Shown here: piece after piece, positions 1-6,297 of the stretch
Layout: each line of letters starts with the position of its first letter
Numbering within the stretch: position 1 is the first letter of the stretch
DNA from: Candidatus Altimarinota bacterium
GTDB taxonomy: Bacteria > Patescibacteriota > Gracilibacteria > JAHISY01
DNA: 6,681 nt
Assembly: GCA_023142645.1 (NCBI GenBank)
Contig: JAGLJE010000126.1
Span: 1-6,681, forward strand
Direction: 5' to 3'
The notes under the pieces: generated by a model
Seen by the model: only the letters and a program-made list of their open reading frames with translations
The model's database searches: none
Told to the model about the DNA's origin: nothing
Position numbers and translations under genes: made by a program

Positions 1-417
1 TGGAAAAGATTCAAAGTCTATCTTGCGGAAAAATATAGAGTAAAAAAAGCTTTTATTTTTATCGGATTTATCGAGGAAAATAAGAGTTTTTATGATTTTC
101 TTACGCGGGTTGGCTACCAGTTAATTTTGAAACCGACTGTTATTTTTGGTGAAAATAAAGTGAAAGGCAATTGCGATGCGGAACTCGTACTTCACACGAT
201 GATTGAATTTCTAAATTACAAGCAGGCAGTAATCGTGAGCGGTGATGGAGATTTTGCCTGCTTGGTGGAGTATCTTAAAAGTAAAAATAAACTTGAAAAG
301 CTACTTGTTCCAAACAGTGCGAATTTTTCTTCTCTTTTGAAAAAAGTTCTTCCAAATGAAAAAATAGCGGCACTTCACAAATTAAAAAAGAAAATTGGAA
401 GAACAAAAAAGAGGTAG
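1..417 (+). CDS. NYN-domain (LabA/DUF88-like, PIN-fold) protein, 5'-truncated by window edge
   Basis: The frame is open from base 1 to a TAG at 415-417, giving 138 residues; the true start lies upstream of the window. Two stretches are typical of NYN domains: KGNCDAEL (Asp59 of the visible part) and SGDGDF (Asp82, Asp84), separated by a helix as in this family. These acidic residues belong to the metal-binding site of the PIN-like fold. The first conserved Asp, near the N-terminus, is outside the window. The protein ends in a Lys/Arg-rich tail ([12 protein letters not shown]) that could contact nucleic acid. NYN proteins are usually predicted metal-dependent RNases; the exact substrate cannot be told from sequence. 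A TTG at 127 could be taken as a start, but the conserved-looking frame continues upstream of it, so I treat the gene as partial. The next gene, ilvD, starts 100 bp downstream on the same strand and may be co-transcribed, with no obvious functional link. Confidence 0.82.
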   Translation, partial: WKRFKVYLAEKYRVKKAFIFIGFIEENKSFYDFLTRVGYQLILKPTVIFGENKVKGNCDAELVLHTMIEFLNYKQAVIVSGDGDFACLVEYLKSKNKLEKLLVPNSANFSSLLKKVLPNEKIAALHKLKKKIGRTKKR

Positions 418-517
418 ATCTTCTTACGGACTTACCCGCAAGTTAGCCTACCTCGTGGAGAAACACCCTTATTTTAATCTTCGGCAACCCAGTTGTCAAA
501 CGTTTAACCCTGAATTT

Positions 518-2233
518 ATGCGCTCCGATTATCTCAAAAAATCCGTCGAAACTGCACCACATCGCGCGTTGCTCCGCCGTTGTGGAGTTGCGAAATCCGA
601 TTTGAAAAAACCTTTTATTGGCATCGCGAATTCATTTTCCGAAACCGTGCCCGGTCATGTCCACCTCCAAAAAGTCGGTCGGATTATCAAAAAATCAATT
701 GAAAAAGCGGGAGGGAAAGCTTTCGAATTTAACACGATTGCGATTTGTGACGGCATCGCGATGGGGCACCGCGGAATGCATTTCAGTCTCCCGTCGCGCG
801 AATTGATCGCCGACTCGATTGAATCGATGGCGGAGGCGCACCGGCTTGATGGACTCGTTCTCGTTGGAAATTGCGACAAAGTCGTGCCGGGGATGCTGAT
901 GGCTGCGATGCGGTTGAATATTCCGTCAATTTACATTTCCGGCGGACCGATGGCGGCGGGTCGTTGTGGTTCGAAAAGTTGCGATTTAATCTCTGTTTTC
1001 GAGGGAGTGGGGGAGTTCGAGCGAAAGAAGATTTCCAAAAAAGAATTGGAAGAATTAGAAAACTGTGCCTGCCCGACAGAGGGAAGCTGCGCGGGAATGT
1101 TTACTGCGAATTCGATGAACTGTCTTGCAGAAGCTCTCGGAATCGTCTTTCCGGGTAATGGCACGATTCTTGCCGTCGATCCGCGGCGGGAAAAATTGTA
1201 CCGTGCCGCCGGCAAAAAAATTCTTGAGCTTGTTCGAAAAGATTTGAAGCCGCGCGACATCATTACCAAAAAATCAATCGATAACGCATTCGCACTCGAT
1301 ATGGCAATGGGCGGTTCAACGAATACCACTCTTCACGCGCTCGCGATTGCGGCAGAGGGGGGGATTGACTACCCGCTCGAAAGAATTAACACGATCGCAA
1401 AACGGACACCGTATCTCTGCAAAGTTTCGCCGTCCGATCCATCGGTTCATATCGAAGACGTTGAAAAGGCGGGAGGGGTTTCGGCAATTTTAAATGAACT
1501 TTCCAAAAAATCGGGGGTGCTTGATTTATCAGCGAAAACAATTTCCGGCACGCTCGGAAAGCAAATTCGGGGAGCGAAGATTCACAACCCTTCGACGGAT
1601 TCGACAAGCTCACCGCAGGCAAGTTCAGGACAAGTAAAAATTATTCGAAGAATCGAAGATCCGATTTCAAAAGAGGGCGCTCTCAAGATTCTTTTCGGTA
1701 ATCTCGCTCCGCGCGGTTCGGTCGTCAAGACGGGCGGGGTTGATCCGGAAATGCTGCAATTCACGGGAATTGCGAAAGTTTTTGATTCGCAAGAAGCTTC
1801 ACTGAAGGCGATTCTCGCTGGCAAAATTCATACAGGAGATTGTGTTGTCATTCGTTTCGAGGGACCGCGTGGCGGACCGGGGATGGTCGAAATGCTTTCT
1901 CCAACGGCGGCAATTGTTGGGATGGGTTTGGGAAATTCAGTCGCGTTGATTACCGACGGTCGTTTTTCTGGTGGGACGCGGGGAGCGTGCATTGGACATA
2001 TTTCGCCAGAAGCGGCGGTGGGCGGTCCGATTGCTGTGATTCGAAATGGCGACAAAATTGAAATTGACATTCCGGCGGGAAAATTGGAAGTGAAAATTTC
2101 AGCGGGCGAATTGAAAAAAAGATTATCCAAAGTCCAAATTCCAAAGTCCAAATTCCAAACTGGCTGGTTGGCGCGGTATCAAAAATTCGCGACGAGCGCG
2201 GACGAGGGGGCAGTATTAAAAATAGAGGATTAA
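518..2233 (+). CDS. ilvD: Dihydroxy-acid dehydratase (IlvD), complete
   Basis: IlvD dehydrates 2,3-dihydroxy-isovalerate and 2,3-dihydroxy-3-methylvalerate to the 2-keto acids that lead to valine, leucine and isoleucine. It is a cytosolic Fe-S enzyme. The 571-residue protein has the usual family length. I chose ATG 518 because the protein then opens with [20 protein letters not shown], the classic IlvD N-terminus. The frame is open back to a TTG at 395, but that extension overlaps the NYN gene and is unlike the family. Visible motifs: PGHVHL (45-50), CDGIAMGH (77-84), NCDK (118-121; Asp120 and Lys121 by homology metal ligands), [14 protein letters not shown] (187-200; Cys191), MGGSTNT (264-270), EGPRGGPGM (448-456) and GRFSGGTRG (481-489; Ser484 the likely catalytic base). 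Cys119 and Cys191 are probable cluster ligands. Residues about 356-372 form an extra loop coded by a dispersed repeat, and residues about 537-548 are coded by heptamer repeats. Tandem TAA TAA ends the gene. No Shine-Dalgarno motif precedes the start. Confidence 0.96.
   Translation: MRSDYLKKSVETAPHRALLRRCGVAKSDLKKPFIGIANSFSETVPGHVHLQKVGRIIKKSIEKAGGKAFEFNTIAICDGIAMGHRGMHFSLPSRELIADSIESMAEAHRLDGLVLVGNCDKVVPGMLMAAMRLNIPSIYISGGPMAAGRCGSKSCDLISVFEGVGEFERKKISKKELEELENCACPTEGSCAGMFTANSMNCLAEALGIVFPGNGTILAVDPRREKLYRAAGKKILELVRKDLKPRDIITKKSIDNAFALDMAMGGSTNTTLHALAIAAEGGIDYPLERINTIAKRTPYLCKVSPSDPSVHIEDVEKAGGVSAILNELSKKSGVLDLSAKTISGTLGKQIRGAKIHNPSTDSTSSPQASSGQVKIIRRIEDPISKEGALKILFGNLAPRGSVVKTGGVDPEMLQFTGIAKVFDSQEASLKAILAGKIHTGDCVVIRFEGPRGGPGMVEMLSPTAAIVGMGLGNSVALITDGRFSGGTRGACIGHISPEAAVGGPIAVIRNGDKIEIDIPAGKLEVKISAGELKKRLSKVQIPKSKFQTGWLARYQKFATSADEGAVLKIED
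1588..1634 (+). repeat. Dispersed 'TTCGACAAGCTC'-type repeat embedded in ilvD
   Basis: This stretch contains CCCTTCGAC, then TTCGACAAGCTCA, then GCAAGTTCAGGACAAG. It resembles a short repeat (core TTCGACAAGCTCAGG; reverse CCTGAGCTTGTCGAA) that I recall as common between and inside genes of CPR and other bacteria. Its reverse-strand translation has the GELVESVEG signature often seen in spurious ORFs made by that repeat. In the ilvD frame it codes for about 16 Ser/Thr/Pro/Gln-rich residues, from roughly residue 358 to 373, placed between the normal 'LGKQI' and '[13 protein letters not shown]' segments. The enzyme's essential motifs on both sides stay in frame. The assignment to a repeat family is from memory. 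Confidence 0.6.
2126..2160 (+). repeat. Five tandem TCCAAAN heptamers inside the 3' end of ilvD
   Basis: The units are TCCAAAG, TCCAAAT, TCCAAAG, TCCAAAT and TCCAAAC, so the array also reads as a 14-bp repeat, present twice and then half again. It lies in frame in ilvD and codes for the linker [12 protein letters not shown] just before the conserved GWLARYQKF segment. Homologues commonly carry a Pro/Lys-rich linker there, so the repeat appears tolerated or to have replaced the original linker. The same 14-mer recurs directly before tRNA-His. Confidence 0.85.
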
Positions 2234-2364
2234 TAAGCTTTCCTTTTCGATTCCAGTCTCGAAAAAATTTACGGCCTCGAAAGATTTGTTGCCTGAAAAG
2301 TTTTCTGATTCGAAATGATTACGAGGGAGTGTGGAGTTGCGAGAGGTTTTTCGCTAAAATCCCC

Positions 2365-2394
2365 CTGCTTTTGGGGAATTAGTTAGAGTAAACT
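2365..2394 (+). promoter_or_regulatory. Possible promoter for tRNA-His
   Basis: A CTGCTT element (2365-2370) is followed after 18 bp by TAAACT (2389-2394), which would start transcription near 2401, about a dozen bases before the tRNA. Both boxes are imperfect and the region is AT-rich, so this is a weak call. The rest of 2234-2413 holds no convincing gene. A short CCCC/GGGG stem at 2360-2377 lies beside it but lacks a T-run. Confidence 0.28.
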
Positions 2395-2399
2395 AAATG

Positions 2400-2413
2400 T
2401 CCAAAGTCCAAAT
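2400..2413 (+). repeat. TCCAAAGTCCAAAT copy abutting tRNA-His
   Basis: This 14-mer is identical to the unit found twice in the ilvD 3' end (2126-2139 and 2140-2153). It ends exactly where the tRNA begins (G-1 at 2414). It may be a dispersed repeat or part of the tRNA 5' leader. Confidence 0.75.
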
Positions 2414-2490
<77 letters not shown>

Positions 2491-2491
<1 letters not shown>

Positions 2492-2517
2492 AATTTGAAA
2501 GTTTGAAGTTGGAAATT
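2491..2517 (+). repeat. Degenerate heptamer-like repeat 3' of tRNA-His
   Basis: AAATTTG, AAAGTTTG, AAGTTGG and AAATT follow one another directly after the tRNA and read like a decayed reverse-orientation version of the TCCAAAN repeat. Together with 2400-2413 it brackets the tRNA with roughly inverted copies that could pair imperfectly. The similarity is loose. Confidence 0.4.
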
Positions 2518-2592
2518 AGACAGTGTGAAAAAAGGACATCTAAGACGTGATACAACAGACAGCAATCTATTTAACTTTAACCCCAAATCAAT

Positions 2593-2621
2593 TTGCTTTT
2601 TTTCGCTAATTATGTTAACAT
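2593..2621 (+). promoter_or_regulatory. Sigma-70-type extended -10 promoter for the SLH protein gene
   Basis: TTGCTT (-35, 2593-2598) is separated by 17 bp from TAACAT (-10, 2616-2621), and a TG at 2613-2614 gives an extended -10 (TGTTAACAT). A T-run fills the first part of the spacer. Predicted transcription start is near 2628, leaving a leader of about 48 nt before ATG 2676. The leader has no Shine-Dalgarno motif near the start codon; the bases just before ATG are A/C-rich (CTCAAACAAAC). Confidence 0.62.
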
Positions 2622-2627
2622 GAGAGG

Positions 2628-2646
2628 GAGAGTTTACTAAATTCTC
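2628..2646 (+). other. Small stem-loop at the predicted 5' end of the SLH gene mRNA
   Basis: GAGAGTTT (2628-2635) pairs with AAATTCTC (2639-2646) through a three-base loop, with one G-U pair. It begins at the predicted transcription start, so the mRNA would start with a hairpin. The stem is short and AU-rich, so chance remains likely. Confidence 0.35.
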
Positions 2647-2675
2647 AAATATTTATTCATTAACCTCAAACAAAC

Positions 2676-5126
2676 ATGAAAAACACAAACGACATCAAGC
2701 GCGTAATCGCTTGCGGGGCAGCCGGTGTGTTCGCATTGGTTTTTGTGGCAACCGCCATAACGAATAATGGCAGTTCTTCAGACCTGCCGATTCCTTCTGC
2801 ATCCCTATTGGCTCAAGAAGGAATAACAGCAACCAGTCCAGAAGTTGATTGGGCACCCGATGAAAGTTACCAGAGTCTGGAGTCAGAACCTTCTTCCTCA
2901 TTGAGCGATGAAAATTTTGACGACTACGACAAGCCAGATCCTGACCGAGACTACAGTGGTGACTATCAACACAATGAAAGTGAAATGGAAAATAATTACA
3001 TGGACTATGACAGCGGCGACAATATGCATGGAACTTCGATTAGCGATGAGCAATGGAGGGAAGAAAACGATACAGGAGAGCTTGAGCATAAAAAAAATGA
3101 ACTTTTACGCGAAATAAGTAATCGGAACAGAGATGTTGTAAATTTCGAAAGGCAGATACAAAGAACCCCTGATCTACAACCGCTAATTGTCCAAATCAAA
3201 TTAAAAATAAAAGCAATCGAGAATTGCGCCGAATTAACAACTTCTTCAGATGAGGGAATGTTTGAATGTTGGGATCTTTTTGAAGATCTGAATTCCCTTT
3301 TTGAAAAAGCCAGATTTGCAGAAGAATCAACTCATTTACAAAGAGAACTCAAAGATATTGATCGAAATGAGTACGAACTAGCTAAAATAGAGAAAGACGG
3401 TGTAGATGCGAGCAGTTTAAAAACGAAGCTCTCTAAAATCAGAAACCTTGTTGAGCAAATGTTGAATACAACTGACAATGAAGCGCGGGAAGATTTGCGT
3501 TGGGAGAAGGAAGATCTTTTCGAAGATTTTCGTCGGGAAATGGATGGTGTTCACCGTTTGCGGGAGTTTGCCCAATTCAATGAGCAGTGCGACAAGCATG
3601 TGGCGCGAGAAGTGGATCGCGCAAAAAAAGAACTTTCTAGAGAAGGCGCCACTGATCCAAATTTAATTTCAGAGCTTGACGGATTAGTACGAACTTGTAA
3701 AAAAATCGTTGCTGAAGCGCAGATCGAGGCAGAAGCTGGCGGTTTCATCAATGGTTGGGAAATTGGTGATAAATTGCGTGAGCAGGTCTGGGAGAGATTG
3801 GAAAAACTCACTCGCTCTTTTCACGAAAACCGCAAGTGCCGAGATATTGAACGGGGTATTGATGAACTGGATCGTGGATTAAATATCGAAGTGCTAAAAA
3901 TTCTCGAGAGTGTGCCAACAGGTGTGAAACCAAAGCTCCAGACTCTGATCGAAAAAGGCAAACGAATTCTTTTTGATGCCAGAGGGGCTCTCGCCGTTGA
4001 TAATTGCGAGAAGGCCGGTTACATTCTAGAAAATGCAGAGGAGCTGCATTGGCAATTCGAAGACATCTTGCACCAGGTTGGTTTCGAGGAAGAACTGATT
4101 GATTACAGTGAGCAGTATGATGAAATGTATGCTGATTTCGATGATATGGAATTTGAGATGGACAAAGAGGAGTTCAAAAGAGTTATGAAGGAAAAGCATT
4201 TCGGAGTTGATGAAATGGATCGCATGAAGAAGCTTTCCAAAGATGTATTGGTCGAATACATGGATTATGGTTTTGATGCAGATGACCAAATACTGGAATT
4301 TGCCAGCGCTGCTGATCTAGAAAGCACTAAGCTTCAAGCTCTGATTCAAGCAAAAAATGATCTCGTGCGAGAAGTGGACGCTCTCCGAAGCCAAGTCAAA
4401 AACCTTAGGCAAGAAATCCAAAACATCACAACCGAACTTGTGGAATACAATTTCGGAATTGGCGCAGCCAAAGATGAAGCCAAAACTTTTGCTAGCCAAC
4501 TTTCTACGATGAGTGAAACAGAAGCCAAAGAGGAATTCCGCAAAATTAAAGTAAAAGCCATTGCCCAGAAAGTCACAGACGGCATCATTGGCTTCCCTGA
4601 TGCGGACGACACGACAGACAATTGGTTCGCTGCTTTCGCACTAAAGGCGAAAAATAAAGGATTAATTAATGGTAATGCTGACGGAACTCTCAACCCTGCC
4701 GGTCAACTTAATTATTCCGAAGCAGCTATCGCTTTCGGTCGAATCGTAGGTTTAAACGGGCAAAAAAGTAACTCTGCGGCGGCTCGCAATCTCGCCGATT
4801 GGGCAGAACAGGGTGTGGCCGCGCTAGAACGAAAAGGCGTAAATCTTGATTTTATGAGTAATGTCAAAGCAGCTGATTCGATCAAGCGTGAAGAAGTTGC
4901 CGTACTCTTGAACGAAGTACTCGATTTGCCTGATACCCCAATTTTTGAAATAGGCTTCAGTGACATTAATGAAGCTGATACTAGAGAACAGCAAGCGATT
5001 GCCAATGTAAATGCCGCGGGGATCATGACAGGCAAAGGCGGGACAGATGAATTTGGTGTTAATGAAAATCTAAGTCGCGCCGCTCTGACAAAAGTTCTCT
5101 CGATTGCTACGGAAAAAATAGAGTAA
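2676..5126 (+). CDS. Exported coiled-coil surface protein with acidic linker and three C-terminal SLH domains
   Basis: The 816-residue protein is probably exported and held at the cell envelope. Layout: a basic start (Lys2, Lys8, Arg9) and hydrophobic segment (about 10-28), a signal peptide or anchor; an Asp/Glu/Ser/Tyr-rich low-complexity linker (about 55-130); four diverged 80-90 residue helical modules (about 135-474); a very acidic stretch with many Met and Tyr (about 475-545); a heptad-rich coiled coil (about 549-595); then three SLH domains (about 638-691, 700-750, 759-812). SLH hallmarks are FPDADD with KAKNKGLINGNADGTLNP in the first, WAEQGVAALERKGV with IKREEVAVLLNEV in the second, and GFSDI with AAGIMTGKGG in the third. 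SLH domains classically bind pyruvylated cell-wall polymer; the ligand in CPR cells is not known to me. ATG 2676 gives a sensible signal peptide and sits 54 bp after a good promoter. The gene appears monocistronic. The central modules match no family I can name. Confidence 0.88.
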   Translation: MKNTNDIKRVIACGAAGVFALVFVATAITNNGSSSDLPIPSASLLAQEGITATSPEVDWAPDESYQSLESEPSSSLSDENFDDYDKPDPDRDYSGDYQHNESEMENNYMDYDSGDNMHGTSISDEQWREENDTGELEHKKNELLREISNRNRDVVNFERQIQRTPDLQPLIVQIKLKIKAIENCAELTTSSDEGMFECWDLFEDLNSLFEKARFAEESTHLQRELKDIDRNEYELAKIEKDGVDASSLKTKLSKIRNLVEQMLNTTDNEAREDLRWEKEDLFEDFRREMDGVHRLREFAQFNEQCDKHVAREVDRAKKELSREGATDPNLISELDGLVRTCKKIVAEAQIEAEAGGFINGWEIGDKLREQVWERLEKLTRSFHENRKCRDIERGIDELDRGLNIEVLKILESVPTGVKPKLQTLIEKGKRILFDARGALAVDNCEKAGYILENAEELHWQFEDILHQVGFEEELIDYSEQYDEMYADFDDMEFEMDKEEFKRVMKEKHFGVDEMDRMKKLSKDVLVEYMDYGFDADDQILEFASAADLESTKLQALIQAKNDLVREVDALRSQVKNLRQEIQNITTELVEYNFGIGAAKDEAKTFASQLSTMSETEAKEEFRKIKVKAIAQKVTDGIIGFPDADDTTDNWFAAFALKAKNKGLINGNADGTLNPAGQLNYSEAAIAFGRIVGLNGQKSNSAAARNLADWAEQGVAALERKGVNLDFMSNVKAADSIKREEVAVLLNEVLDLPDTPIFEIGFSDINEADTREQQAIANVNAAGIMTGKGGTDEFGVNENLSRAALTKVLSIATEKIE
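3078..4097 (+). repeat. Four diverged ~80-90 residue helical modules within the SLH protein
   Basis: Residues about 135-217, 221-300, 305-387 and 388-474 share one plan: a charged helix, a short turn with Asp/Pro/Gly, a second helix starting at an aligned Leu (167, 248, 330, 421), a Cys- or Asp-containing loop, and a third helix with aromatic residues. Spacing of the aligned Leu is 81, 82 and 91 residues. DLFED occurs in both module 1 (200-204) and module 2 (280-284). Identity is low, so this is a protein-level repeat and not a DNA repeat. The alignment was made by eye. Confidence 0.55.
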
Positions 5127-5167
5127 GCCTAAATCAAATAACCATTATCAGATATCACAGTCTAAAG

Positions 5168-5203
5168 CTCAAAAAGGTCAGGGTTTCCTCTGATCTTTTT
5201 GAG
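5168..5203 (+). terminator. Stem-loop terminator after the SLH protein gene
   Basis: CTCAAAAAGGTCAG (5168-5181) pairs with CTGATCTTTTTGAG (5190-5203) over 14 bp with one G-U pair, around an 8-base loop. It starts 42 bp after the SLH gene stop. The T-run lies inside the stem and not after it, so it is not a textbook intrinsic terminator, and the A-run on the other arm could let it act in both directions. Confidence 0.7.
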
Positions 5204-5333
5204 TAATGAACAATATGACGAGATATAAAGCTTCTACTCAAGAAACAGTTTTGAATCTTCTCCCAGCACTGACCCCAAACTTGAAAGGAAAGCTGGCGAT
5301 TATTTTTGGCATTGAAGCATTTTTTCTCCAACC

Positions 5334-5366
5334 AAAAAACCGCCCGGTGTATCTTCCGAGCGGTTT
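5334..5366 (-). terminator. Intrinsic terminator of the metalloprotease operon
   Basis: Read on the minus strand, AAACCGC, one mismatched base, CGG, an eight-base loop, CCG, the opposite mismatched base and GCGGTTT form a GC-rich hairpin whose 3' arm runs straight into a T-tract (GCGGTTTTTTGG). It lies about 20 bp past the metalloprotease stop codon, the expected place. Confidence 0.85.
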
Positions 5367-5385
5367 AATGTTTGAGATGAAAAGA

Positions 5386-6273
5386 CTACTGATTGTAAAG
5401 AATATTCAATCCCGTTATATCGCCTGATTCAAGAGTTCTTTTTTTAGTTTCTCCATTAGTTGCATAACCATACATCGTTTGTTCCGAGCATGGGTCAGTA
5501 TACAAATCTCCCATACCGACCGCGTGTCCAAGCTCGTGTGTCGCGATGTTTTGGAAATCCATTTTATTTGTACAATCTTCACCTTCACCTTCAACTTCGC
5601 AATCTAACGACCAATCAAATTTATTACTATACACCTGATCCCATTCCACGAGAAAATTGGTAGTAGGGTTATACCAAATAATATTCATCGCGATTGTTCC
5701 TCTTGGAAGATTGCCAAAACTGACTGAATTTATGTTGTCTAATCTTCTCACCCTTATTCTTTTATAGATTAGTGAGCCTTCTCCCAAAATATCTCCTCCG
5801 TGAGACTCCCATTCTGAGATAGCAGATGAAAACACTGCAAGAATTCCATCTTCGCTTAATCCAGCTTTATTTGTCGGATTAATTACATAATCTTCCGCTG
5901 ACCATTCCCAACTTATCGGATCACCAAAAACAAAGTTATAGCAAGTTTCTTCTTCGGTTTCTGAAACTTTTGGTTCATATCCTTTTGCATAGTGGACAAA
6001 AGCATAGCCTTTTGCAGGCTTGCCATTTGTGTCCTTTGATTCTCCTAGATAAAAAACTCCCGGAGAGACTTCTGCTGCATTCGCTAAGATATCCTCCCAC
6101 CCCATTTCTGATCTATTTTGGCGCAAGTGTCCTTGGGGGTTTTCTTCTTGTCCGATTACATCTCTTGATCTTGTTTTAGGTTGAGGTTGGTCTTCGTTTG
6201 CTACGGCGATTCCCATGGTTGCAATCAGCGCTAGCATCAGGGCGAGAGCAGGTAGAGTTTTTTTGAGATTCAT
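5386..6273 (-). CDS. Secreted matrixin-like zinc metalloprotease (HExxHxxGxxD)
   Basis: This 295-residue protein is predicted to be an exported metzincin-type endopeptidase; its substrate is unknown. A clear signal peptide opens it: MNLKK, a hydrophobic core to about residue 21, and a likely signal peptidase site after AVA (about residue 25). The zinc motif is HELGHAVGMGD (246-256): His246, Glu247 as the catalytic base, His250, and Asp256 where most matrixins have a third His. Asp in that place is known in snapalysin-type (M7) enzymes. A Met-turn candidate follows at TMYGY (Met267), then the ending KKRTLESGDITGLNILY typical of matrixin-like proteins. Upstream, IAMNIIWYN and VEWDQVY resemble strands before the active site in archaeal matrixin-like proteins I recall. 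Residues about 27-60 could be a short propeptide, but I see no clear cysteine switch. Cys111, 225, 234 and 262 could form disulfides. The start is 24 bp after the upstream gene, so the two are probably co-transcribed. There is no Shine-Dalgarno motif. Confidence 0.9.
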   Translation of the reverse strand: MNLKKTLPALALMLALIATMGIAVANEDQPQPKTRSRDVIGQEENPQGHLRQNRSEMGWEDILANAAEVSPGVFYLGESKDTNGKPAKGYAFVHYAKGYEPKVSETEEETCYNFVFGDPISWEWSAEDYVINPTNKAGLSEDGILAVFSSAISEWESHGGDILGEGSLIYKRIRVRRLDNINSVSFGNLPRGTIAMNIIWYNPTTNFLVEWDQVYSNKFDWSLDCEVEGEGEDCTNKMDFQNIATHELGHAVGMGDLYTDPCSEQTMYGYATNGETKKRTLESGDITGLNILYNQ

Positions 6274-6297
6274 AGTGAAGGGGGTTAAGGAGGAGAT

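Noticed and set aside
411..454. Inverted repeat GAGGTAG/CTACCTC spanning the NYN stop codon
   Set aside because: A 7-bp stem with a 30-base loop and no T-run is expected by chance several times in a window this size.
395..517. N-terminal extension of ilvD from a TTG at 395
   Set aside because: It overlaps the NYN gene end, its residues do not look like IlvD, and ATG 518 gives the standard family N-terminus.
2360..2377. TCCCC/GGGGA stem as a terminator for ilvD
   Set aside because: Only 5 bp, no T-tract after it, and about 125 bp past the stop codon.
2703..2714. Possible lipobox (VIAC, Cys13) in the SLH protein
   Set aside because: The Cys lies before the hydrophobic segment, whereas a lipobox Cys must follow it.
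5206..5427. Plus-strand 73-residue ORF between the convergent genes
   Set aside because: It has no ribosome binding site, runs across the minus-strand terminator hairpin and into the protease 3' end, and has no recognisable domain.
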